This document shows, piece after piece, positions 7,491 through 12,585 of a DNA stretch of 12,585 nucleotides (positions within the stretch are counted from its first letter, which is position 1; each line of letters opens with the position of its first letter). The notes beneath the pieces were generated by a model that did not search any database, was not told where the DNA came from, and saw only the letters and a program-made list of their open reading frames with translations. The DNA comes from an uncultured Alphaproteobacteria bacterium (GTDB taxonomy: Bacteria; Pseudomonadota; Alphaproteobacteria; Rhizobiales; Rhizobiaceae): contig CAKMZG010000039.1 in assembly GCA_929200335.1 (NCBI GenBank), positions 3,987 to 16,571 on the forward strand. Direction: 5' to 3'. The translations under genes were made by a program, and so were the position numbers.

Positions 7491-7590
7491 GCTTGTAGCA
7501 TTTAAGTGGATCCACCTAAATGAAAACTACTCGCGCAAATTAAGTAATCTAGAGCTGTTTTTTGAGTTTATTCAAATACATCAAGCTTAA
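7491..7590 (+). repeat. Diverged dispersed repeat, copy 1 (inverted relative to 11061-11160)
   Basis: Compared by eye without gaps to the reverse complement of 11061-11160, about 75 of 100 bases match, many differences being transitions. The best-conserved part is around TAATCTAGAGC (7546-7556). Its last 41 bases (7550-7590) start TAGAGC and end GCTTAA, a decayed form of the 41-bp TAGAGC...GCTCTA element seen elsewhere in the window. It also contains GTGGATCCAC (7506-7515). No reading frame is conserved between the copies, so this is a non-coding repeat. Confidence 0.72.
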
Positions 7591-7615
7591 GAGTTTCAAA
7601 GGGAATTCATTTATA

Positions 7616-7715
7616 GCATGTCACCCAAAAGTGGATGCCGGTTTTGGGAATAATGACATGCGACAACAATAGGATAGAGCGCATTTATGAATTTATAAAT
7701 AAGTGATGCGCTCTA
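7616..7715 (+). repeat. Composite palindromic intergenic repeat (two adjacent hairpins)
   Basis: The first hairpin pairs GCATGTCA (7616-7623) with TGACATGC (7654-7661) and, inside it, CCCAAAA (7624-7630) with TTTTGGG (7642-7648), enclosing GTGGATGCC. The second is a 41-bp element in which TAGAGCGCAT (7675-7684) pairs perfectly with ATGCGCTCTA (7706-7715) around an AT-rich 21-base loop. The AAAAGTGGATxCCGGTTTT core followed by ATGCGACAACAA and TAGAGCGC resembles intergenic palindromic repeats I recall from Rhizobiales such as Brucella and Rhizobium. The family name cannot be confirmed here. Confidence 0.8.
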
Positions 7716-7735
7716 GGTGCATGATGTTTTAGGAC

Positions 7736-7763
7736 AAAAAAATACCGCTCAAATTTGGCGGTA
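7736..7763 (-). terminator. Rho-independent terminator of the small membrane-protein gene
   Basis: Read on the minus strand, TACCGC (7763-7758) pairs with GCGGTA (7748-7743) around a nine-base loop and is followed by seven T residues (7742-7736). It lies 28 bp after the stop codon of the 34-residue frame at 7792-7896. There is no matching T tract on the plus strand, so it terminates leftward transcription. It is one of the reasons to treat the small frame as a real gene. Confidence 0.75.
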
Positions 7764-7791
7764 GAGGAAGTTCAAAAAATTATTAATTTAA

Positions 7792-7896
7792 TTAGCCAAT
7801 CAGAATAACAAGCAGGGTGCAAAAGATGCAAAATAATGCAGTACCCCAAACTATATTGCTGATGCTGTCATTTTCATTCCAATCTTGATAGCTCAT
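7792..7896 (-). CDS. Small single-span membrane protein, 34 residues, unrecognised
   Basis: The frame starts MSYQDWNENDSISNIVWG and ends in a hydrophobic helix of about 19 residues (from I15: IVWGTALFCIFCTLLVILIG), with two cysteines (C23, C26) inside the membrane segment. The N-terminal half is polar and acidic. GGAG (complement of 7904-7907) lies seven bases before the ATG, an ideal Shine-Dalgarno spacing. An extended -10 box lies about 58 bp upstream and a rho-independent terminator follows the stop. I do not recognise the family. The topology suggests a small inner-membrane peptide, perhaps a subunit or modulator of a larger complex. It stands alone between the repeats and the divergent envC gene. 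A random frame remains possible because of its length. Confidence 0.6.
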   Translation of the reverse strand: MSYQDWNENDSISNIVWGTALFCIFCTLLVILIG

Positions 7897-7953
7897 AATT
7901 TTACTCCAAATCTTCATTTCCGCATATTAAACATGCAGATACTAGACTTTCGT

Positions 7954-7962
7954 AGTATATCA
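7954..7962 (-). promoter_or_regulatory. Possible extended -10 promoter of the small membrane-protein gene
   Basis: On the minus strand TGATATACT (7962-7954) is an extended -10 element (TGn then TATACT). A TTGATT at 7980-7975 lies 15 bases upstream, a little close for a -35 box. It would give a leader of roughly 50 bases before the ATG at 7896. This is inferred from sequence only. Confidence 0.42.
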
Positions 7963-8128
7963 ATTTTAAGAAAAAATCAAGTATTTATTTAATATTCATT
8001 ATTGTAGTGATTTTTTTTCTTTATTTTATCCACAAATAAATATGTTTTACTTTATTAGCTCTTATAGGTTTTATGATTTTAAAATTGGAAAAAAACTGCT
8101 AAAAAGATCTTCGAAATTTATCTGTATG

Positions 8129-8143
8129 TTAAATGACTATTAA
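8129..8143. promoter_or_regulatory. CtrA-type site candidate upstream of envC
   Basis: TTAA, seven bases, TTAA is the core CtrA recognition pattern of alphaproteobacteria. It lies 62 bp upstream of the preferred envC start codon. CtrA controls many division and envelope genes in this class, so the location is sensible. The DNA is very AT-rich, however, and such a pattern can arise by chance. Confidence 0.3.
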
Positions 8144-8205
8144 GCAATAATGTTAATAATAGTCTTTACTCCAAATCTAATTATTAAGTGAATTACAAAA
8201 CCATT

Positions 8206-9606
8206 ATGGTAACGCCGCAAACTAAAAAAAAAGCGCTTATAGGAACGTCAATTTATTGGCGATTTTTCGTTTACCCTAGGAGTGTTGTTTTTATTACGGC
8301 TCTCATTTTGAACGTTATTACGTTTACATATTCTGGCCTTGCTGACCCATTAGAAGAGCAAAAGATTACTACGGAGGCGCAACTACAGCATCTTCGAGAA
8401 AACTTAGAGTTAAGCAAAGATCAGCAAAATGAGTTGAATACAAAACTTGAGAAACTGAAATTTGATCAAAAGAATATCAAGGCCAATTTGATTAAAACGG
8501 CCCACACCATTGAAACCCTTGAAGTCCAATTGGAAGAAAATACCAATAAAACCGCGCAATTGAAGGTGCAGCGAAAAGGTGTCAAACAATCTTTGATTAG
8601 CCGTAGAGGCTTGCTAAGCGAGGTATTAGCAGCCCTACAGCGCATGGGTAAAAAGCCTCCGCCAGCAATTTTAATTCAGCCAAAAGATGCTTTGTCCTCT
8701 GTTCGTAGCGCAATTTTGTTGGGTGCAGTGGTACCTGAATTGCGTGCTGAAACAGAAATTTTGTTTGCTGATCTAACTGAATTAAAGCAGTTGCAGCAAA
8801 ATATTGTCGAACAGCAAGATGCTGCAAAAGAAACTTTAGTTTCACTTCATCAAGAAAATACAACTTTAAATGCTTTGCTTGCAGAAAAAGCAAGACAGGC
8901 AGAGCAGTCTAAATCGCTTTTGGACATTGAGATTGCTCAAAGTCAGAAATTAATAGAAGAGACTAAGTCCCTTGAAAAATTAATCGCCTTGATAGAAAGT
9001 AAAATCGATGAAGCCAATGCGGCAGCCCTTGCGGTGCAAACAGAAGACGAAAAGCGCCGTCAAAAAGAATTAGAGCGTCTTGCTCAATCGAAAAAAGCTT
9101 TGGCAGAAAATGCAAATGCTATTTTTTCAAATACCGATAGAATACAACCAGCCATTGCCTTTTCTCATACCAAAGGCTTATTGCCATTTCCTGTAAATGG
9201 TATTCAATTAAGGGAGTTTGGTGAGAAGTCTGAATTTGGCGAGATTTCAAAGGGTATTATATTAGCCTCAAGACCAAATTCAAAGGTGATATCCCCCAGT
9301 GATGGATGGATTATTTATGCAGGAAAATTTCGTTCCTATGGTAAGGTCTTGATTTTGAAGCTCGGAAGCGGTTATCATCTTATTTTAGCAGGAATGGAAC
9401 AGATTCATGCACAAATTGGCCAATTTGTACTTCGTGGTGAACCCATTGCGACAATGGGTCGATCGAATACAAGAAGTACATTAATTTATAACGTGTCATC
9501 AAAACGCCCAGTTTTATACGTAGAGTTGAGAAAAGATGACATATCAATAGACCCCGCTCCATGGTGGGATAAACAATTCATTAAAAGGGTTTCCAATGAT
9601 TCGTAA
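8206..9606 (+). CDS. envC: Murein hydrolase activator EnvC (coiled coil plus degenerate LytM/M23 domain)
   Basis: With the ATG at 8206 the protein has 466 residues. An alternative GTG at 8188 would add six. Neither start has a good Shine-Dalgarno sequence. A hydrophobic signal or anchor (about 27-43) precedes LADP. A long Gln/Glu/Lys-rich coiled coil (about 50-305) follows, then a LytM fold (about 324-454). The zinc ligands of active M23 peptidases are missing: KGIIL stands where HxxxD is expected, and LYVEL replaces HxHFE. GYHLILAGM is typical of EnvC. It should therefore activate periplasmic amidases at the septum rather than cut peptidoglycan. The last 11 bases overlap ctpA, a pairing conserved in Rhizobiales. 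The usual upstream neighbours rsfS and rlmH are absent. Confidence 0.88.
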   Translation: MVTPQTKKKALIGTSIYWRFFVYPRSVVFITALILNVITFTYSGLADPLEEQKITTEAQLQHLRENLELSKDQQNELNTKLEKLKFDQKNIKANLIKTAHTIETLEVQLEENTNKTAQLKVQRKGVKQSLISRRGLLSEVLAALQRMGKKPPPAILIQPKDALSSVRSAILLGAVVPELRAETEILFADLTELKQLQQNIVEQQDAAKETLVSLHQENTTLNALLAEKARQAEQSKSLLDIEIAQSQKLIEETKSLEKLIALIESKIDEANAAALAVQTEDEKRRQKELERLAQSKKALAENANAIFSNTDRIQPAIAFSHTKGLLPFPVNGIQLREFGEKSEFGEISKGIILASRPNSKVISPSDGWIIYAGKFRSYGKVLILKLGSGYHLILAGMEQIHAQIGQFVLRGEPIATMGRSNTRSTLIYNVSSKRPVLYVELRKDDISIDPAPWWDKQFIKRVSNDS

Positions 9607-10933
9607 ACTTTTATGGATAACATCTGGGATTTTTATAGGCTCCCTGACTGTTTTCATTCTCACTGCATCTATGCAAAGTCAAAACTCCGCTGTTGCTGCT
9701 AGCTCGGAGACATATAAACAGCTGGATATTTTCGGCAGTGTGTTTGAACGCGTAAGAACGCAATATGTAAGAGAGCCGGAGCAAGATAAACTCATTCATG
9801 CTGCCATTAATGGCATGTTGAAATCACTTGATCCTCATTCAAGTTATCTTGATGCAGCAGAAACCACCCGCATGCGTGAACAAACCACCGGTAAATTTGG
9901 TGGTCTTGGCATTGAAATTACCCCTCAAGATGAATTGATTAAAGTTGTTACTCCAATTGATGAAAGTCCTGCTGCTAGGGTTGGTGTTTTAGCAGGCGAT
10001 TTGATTGTTAAAATTAACGATGAAAAAGTTCGTGGCATGACCATCCGTGAAGCTGTTAGCAAGATGCGCGGTAAAGTTGGAACGCCAATTGAAATTACGG
10101 TTAATCGCCAAGGTGCAGATAAGCCGCTTAAATTCAAAATCATTCGTGACATCATTAAAACTCGCTCAGTGCGTCATCGTGTTGAAGGTGGCGATGTGGG
10201 TTATATCCGCATCACAGGTTTTAATGAAGAAACAACAAAAGGCATGAACAAAGCCTTTAAAGAAATTCAAAAAGAAGTCCCTGCCGATAAATTAAAAGGC
10301 TATGTTCTGGATTTACGATTAAACCCAGGTGGTTTGTTAAATGAAGCTGTTAGCGTATCGGATGCTTTCTTGGATCGTGGTGAGATTGTTTCTACCCGTG
10401 GCCGCAACCCAGAAAATGCTAGCCGTTATAATGCACGTCCTGGTGATAAGGTTGGTGGCAAGCCTGTGATCGTAATGATCAATGGTGGTTCTGCTAGCGC
10501 TTCAGAGATTGTGGCAGGCGCATTACAAGATCACCATCGTGCAACGATTTTAGGTACACGTTCTTTCGGTAAAGGCTCTGTGCAAACCATTATTCAATTG
10601 AGTCGCAAAAGTGCTTTACGTTTAACGACTGCTCTATATTACACGCCTTCAGGCCGCTCTATTCAAGGTAAAGGCATTACACCAGATATTATTGTTGAGC
10701 AACCTTTGCCAGATAAGCTTAAAGGCAAAGTGGAAGTGCGTGGTGAATCCAATCTGAAAGGCCATATTAAAGGTAACGAAGAGGATGAGGAAGGTTCTGG
10801 CTCAATCGCTTATGTGCCACCAGAAGCTAAAGATGATCTTCAACTAAATTATGCACTTGATCTACTTCGCGGTGTTAAAGAAGATGTCGCTTTTCCACCA
10901 TCTTCAGAAAAAAAATCTGCCGATAAAACCTAG
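9596..10933 (+). CDS. ctpA: Carboxy-terminal processing protease CtpA (S41 peptidase)
   Basis: This 445-residue protein has an N-terminal membrane or signal segment (about 5-25), a PDZ domain (about 95-180, with FGGLGIEI and the RVGVLAGDLIVKIN ligand-binding region) and an S41 protease core (about 190-360). The Ser-Lys dyad is visible as S301 (GGSASASE) and K326 (SFGKGSVQ), 25 residues apart as in E. coli Prc (S430/K455), with Q330 four residues after the lysine. The acidic/Lys-rich tail is probably flexible. It should trim or degrade periplasmic proteins from their C termini, with links to cell-wall hydrolase control. AAAAGGG (9583-9589) inside envC lies six bases before the ATG, so the genes are co-translated. 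The TAG stop is the start of a 41-bp repeat. Confidence 0.95.
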   Translation: MIRKLLWITSGIFIGSLTVFILTASMQSQNSAVAASSETYKQLDIFGSVFERVRTQYVREPEQDKLIHAAINGMLKSLDPHSSYLDAAETTRMREQTTGKFGGLGIEITPQDELIKVVTPIDESPAARVGVLAGDLIVKINDEKVRGMTIREAVSKMRGKVGTPIEITVNRQGADKPLKFKIIRDIIKTRSVRHRVEGGDVGYIRITGFNEETTKGMNKAFKEIQKEVPADKLKGYVLDLRLNPGGLLNEAVSVSDAFLDRGEIVSTRGRNPENASRYNARPGDKVGGKPVIVMINGGSASASEIVAGALQDHHRATILGTRSFGKGSVQTIIQLSRKSALRLTTALYYTPSGRSIQGKGITPDIIVEQPLPDKLKGKVEVRGESNLKGHIKGNEEDEEGSGSIAYVPPEAKDDLQLNYALDLLRGVKEDVAFPPSSEKKSADKT

Positions 10934-10971
10934 AGCATGATGCACTTAAGCGAGCTCAAGTATGTGCTCTA
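10931..10971 (+). repeat. 41-bp palindromic element that supplies the ctpA stop codon
   Basis: TAGAGCA (10931-10937) pairs with TGCTCTA (10965-10971). An inner hairpin, CTTAAGC (10945-10951) with GCTCAAG (10954-10960), has one mismatch. The element begins with the TAG that ends ctpA. It has exactly the length and ends of the elements at 7675-7715 and 11061-11101. Confidence 0.78.
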
Positions 10972-10983
10972 AATAAGTTTAAA

Positions 10984-11018
10984 ACGGGCCTTGATCATTC
11001 AAGGCTCGTTTTTATTTT
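10984..11018 (+). terminator. Rho-independent terminator of the envC-ctpA operon
   Basis: An 11-bp stem (ACGGGCCTTGA, 10984-10994, with TTCAAGGCTCGT up to 11009; one G-T pair) closes a four-base loop and is followed by TTTTTATTTT. It lies 50 bp after the ctpA stop. A short A run before the stem gives four T residues on the other strand, so it may weakly stop leftward transcription from zapE as well. Confidence 0.9.
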
Positions 11019-11060
11019 GCCTATAGCATCAAGCTGAATTCATGTAAGTGCATGATACCC

Positions 11061-11160
11061 TAGAGCATGATGCGTTTGAATGAATTCAAAGCGCCGCTCT
11101 AGATTCCTTAGTTGGCGCGAATAGTTCTCGTTTAAGTCAATTCACATAAACACTACACGC
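11061..11160 (-). repeat. Diverged dispersed repeat, copy 2 (inverted relative to 7491-7590), containing a 41-bp palindrome
   Basis: The 41-bp element at 11061-11101 starts TAGAGC and ends GCTCTA. Its inner stem pairs TTTGAAT (11075-11081) with ATTCAAA (11084-11090), flanked by GCG and CGC. Extending to 11160, the reverse complement matches 7491-7590 at about 75 of 100 positions without gaps. It lies between the ends of convergent ctpA and zapE. I see no reading frame or transposase remnant. Confidence 0.75.
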
Positions 11161-11208
11161 GCTAGCTCTCTAATTGTTTAGTAGGAGTATTTCAATCTTT
11201 GCTATGTT

Positions 11209-12357
11209 CTAATTATTGTAATCTTTGGAATTCATCTCATGGATACGAGATTTAGTGCGTGCAAATTCAAAGGCCTCATCACCAGATTTGGCCTGATAGA
11301 GGTTCTCTGGTTGTGCCGCAGCTGAAATAATGATCTTTTTTTGCTGATCGTATAGTGTATCTATCAAAGTAATGAAGCGTTTAGCTTCATTGCGATTTTC
11401 GATTTTCATAATGGGTATATTATAGATGATGAATGTATGAAATTTTTTGCTTAAGGCTAAGTAATCACTGGCGCCTAACGCTCTATTGCACAGTTCATCA
11501 AATGATAGTTTAACAATACCATTATGGTTATTTGCTACGTCAATCTTGCGGCCTTTGTTATTAATGCTTCTTATTTGTCTTTTTGTCGTTTTTTCTTGGC
11601 TAATAATCGATTGCCAAAGCTTTTCTATTTTGCCTTCGGTTGATTTATTGAGCGGGGTTAGATAGCGCTCCTGCTCGGTTAATTTTTCCAATCTAAAGTC
11701 AGTACGTGAATCTAGATGATAGACGTGGGTCTGCTCCAAGAGCAATTGGATGAATGGCAAAAATAATGCACGGTTTAGACCATCTTTGTAGAGTGCATCA
11801 GGGGCAACATTAGAGGTCGCCAACACAATCAATCCATGATCAAACAACTGGTGGAAGAGGCGTGATAATATCATCGCATCGGCAATGTCTCGCACAACAA
11901 ATTCATCAAAACACAAGATAGAGGCCTGTTTAATCAGATCTTGAGCTACAGGTTTTATCGGGTCTTCAATTTTAGTTCTCCCAGCCTTATAGGCTTGGCG
12001 GTGGGCATGAATTTTCTCATGCACTTCCTGCATAAATTCATGGAAATGCACCCTGCGCTTATGAACAATGTCAATATTGTCAAAAAACAGATCCATCAGC
12101 ATGGATTTGCCACGCCCAACTTCACCCCAAATATAATAGCCTTTTATTTCTGAGCGTTTATTACTTTTGCCAAATAGAGATGAAAACCAAGAGGTTTTTT
12201 GCTGGTGATGGTAAATAGATATTTCTTGGCGCAGATCTTCAAGACGTTTGAGAAGTTCACATTGTGCCAAGTCTTCTTCAATATCACCATTTTCTATCAT
12301 GGTCTGATACTGATCTATCAGACTCATCTTGATGTTATTTTTTCTTGGTAGGCTCAT
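11209..12357 (-). CDS. zapE: Cell division protein ZapE (AFG1-family P-loop ATPase)
   Basis: This 382-residue cytoplasmic ATPase has Walker A GEVGRGKS (residues 78-85), Walker B ILCFDE (147-152) and a TSN sensor-like motif (181-183), in the order and spacing of the AFG1/ZapE family. In E. coli ZapE binds FtsZ and acts at the division ring. The eukaryotic relative AFG1/LACE1 acts in mitochondrial protein quality control. AGGG (complement of 12365-12368) seven bases upstream supports the ATG at 12357. A second ATG at codon 11 (MSLIDQ) has no comparable signal. The gene lies 32 bp downstream of an Omp19-like lipoprotein gene, the order I recall from Brucella. The mdh gene that follows there is missing, and repeats follow instead. 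Confidence 0.93.
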   Translation of the reverse strand: MSLPRKNNIKMSLIDQYQTMIENGDIEEDLAQCELLKRLEDLRQEISIYHHQQKTSWFSSLFGKSNKRSEIKGYYIWGEVGRGKSMLMDLFFDNIDIVHKRRVHFHEFMQEVHEKIHAHRQAYKAGRTKIEDPIKPVAQDLIKQASILCFDEFVVRDIADAMILSRLFHQLFDHGLIVLATSNVAPDALYKDGLNRALFLPFIQLLLEQTHVYHLDSRTDFRLEKLTEQERYLTPLNKSTEGKIEKLWQSIISQEKTTKRQIRSINNKGRKIDVANNHNGIVKLSFDELCNRALGASDYLALSKKFHTFIIYNIPIMKIENRNEAKRFITLIDTLYDQQKKIIISAAAQPENLYQAKSGDEAFEFARTKSRIHEMNSKDYNN

Positions 12358-12389
12358 CTTATGACCCTAATAGAATGCATAGTTTCATT

Positions 12390-12585
12390 CTATCTTGAAA
12401 GTGTGACGATACCACCTTGATAGCGCTCGCCGCCAGTGCGGTTAAGCCTTACCAAGCTTTCACCACTAGAATTTTTAAGTACCAATTGATTGCCCTCTAC
12501 ATTCCAAGCTTTCACATTGGCAAGTCCATTCGGACAGCGCAAAGGTGCGGCACGGTAAGATTTATCGGAATTTTGTGTAAGGGAT
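12390..12585 (-). CDS. omp19: Omp19-like outer-membrane lipoprotein, AprI/Inh protease-inhibitor domain (C-terminal part)
   Basis: The 64 visible residues, ending VTLSR-stop, match the C-terminal domain of Brucella Omp19 as I remember it: YRAAPLRCPNGLANVKAW corresponds to YRAGPLRCPGELANLASW, followed by QLVL and a closing (V/I)TLSR. The cysteine in LRCP would pair with a cysteine outside the window. Omp19 is a surface lipoprotein whose beta-barrel domain resembles bacterial metalloprotease inhibitors and protects against host proteases. The signal peptide, lipobox and proline-rich linker lie beyond the right edge. The short gap to zapE suggests a shared transcript. Confidence 0.87.
   Translation of the reverse strand, partial: SLTQNSDKSYRAAPLRCPNGLANVKAWNVEGNQLVLKNSSGESLVRLNRTGGERYQGGIVTLSR

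Larger units (their letters stand above)
7911..8205. other. AT-rich divergent intergenic region upstream of envC
   Basis: No gene is visible in this strongly AT-rich stretch, which separates the small membrane-protein gene (leftward) from envC (rightward). It contains TTATCCACA (8026-8034), an exact match to the DnaA-box consensus, and TTAA-N7-TTAA (8129-8143), the CtrA-type spacing. No clear sigma-70 promoter for envC was found. The exact 14-bp string TTTACTCCAAATCT occurs at 7900-7913 and again at 8165-8178. Confidence 0.55.

Noticed and set aside
7291..7515. Minus-strand open frame of 74 codons upstream of the efflux regulator
   Set aside because: It overlaps the regulator start and the beginning of a dispersed repeat, has no ribosome-binding site and no recognisable protein features.
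7900..8178. Exact 14-bp direct repeat TTTACTCCAAATCT at 7900-7913 and 8165-8178
   Set aside because: The first copy contains the small gene's Shine-Dalgarno sequence, but the second has no start codon at a suitable distance and no flanking similarity. In AT-rich DNA it may be chance.
7911..8205. Replication origin in the AT-rich gap
   Set aside because: Only one exact DnaA box is visible, and there is no box cluster or origin-linked gene nearby.
9180..9600. Active M23 peptidase at the end of EnvC
   Set aside because: The zinc-binding histidines and aspartate are missing, as expected for an amidase activator.

Overview
The window looks like chromosomal DNA of an AT-rich alphaproteobacterium of the Hyphomicrobiales (Rhizobiales). 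The evidence is a rhizobial-type BetI next to ChoX and ChoW, an Omp19-like lipoprotein upstream of ZapE (the arrangement I recall from Brucella), the EnvC-CtpA pair, and palindromic intergenic repeats that begin TAGAGC and end GCTCTA. The genus cannot be fixed from the sequence. No phage, plasmid, transposase, CRISPR or RNA gene was recognised.

Layout. Positions 1-2363 are a choline-uptake locus. The start of the repressor gene betI (minus strand, running off the left edge) diverges from choX and choW (plus strand), which encode the binding protein and permease of a choline ABC transporter. A perfect 14-bp palindrome between the two start codons contains the -35 box of the betI promoter, so BetI probably represses itself and choX. 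A strong terminator lies between choX and choW. The ATPase gene choV does not follow choW. Positions 2369-7315 (minus strand) hold a regulator-adaptor-pump unit: a GbsR/MarR-type regulator, a membrane fusion protein and a 1053-residue RND transporter. No outer-membrane channel gene is present.

Positions 7316-8205 hold no large gene. This stretch contains diverged palindromic repeats and, in the middle, an overlooked candidate gene for a 34-residue single-span membrane protein. That candidate has its own Shine-Dalgarno sequence, terminator and plausible promoter. Positions 8206-10933 (plus strand) encode EnvC, a murein hydrolase activator with a degenerate LytM domain, and CtpA, an S41 carboxy-terminal processing protease. 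They overlap by 11 bp and act together in cell-wall remodelling and envelope quality control. The ctpA stop codon is the first three bases of a 41-bp repeat, and a rho-independent terminator follows. Positions 11209-12585 (minus strand) hold the end of an Omp19-type lipoprotein gene and zapE, an AFG1-type ATPase linked to division.

The most notable non-coding signal is a family of 41-bp TAGAGC...GCTCTA elements (three clear copies and one decayed copy). Two of them sit inside about 100-bp inverted copies, about 75% identical, that bracket the small-protein/envC/ctpA block. The neighbours I would expect around that block (rsfS/rlmH upstream, a polysaccharide deacetylase downstream, mdh after zapE) are missing, which suggests an old rearrangement near these repeats. 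I see no clearly new multi-gene system. The best candidates for something undescribed are the 34-residue membrane protein, the unusual proton-relay residues of the RND pump, and the choline transporter lacking an adjacent ATPase.
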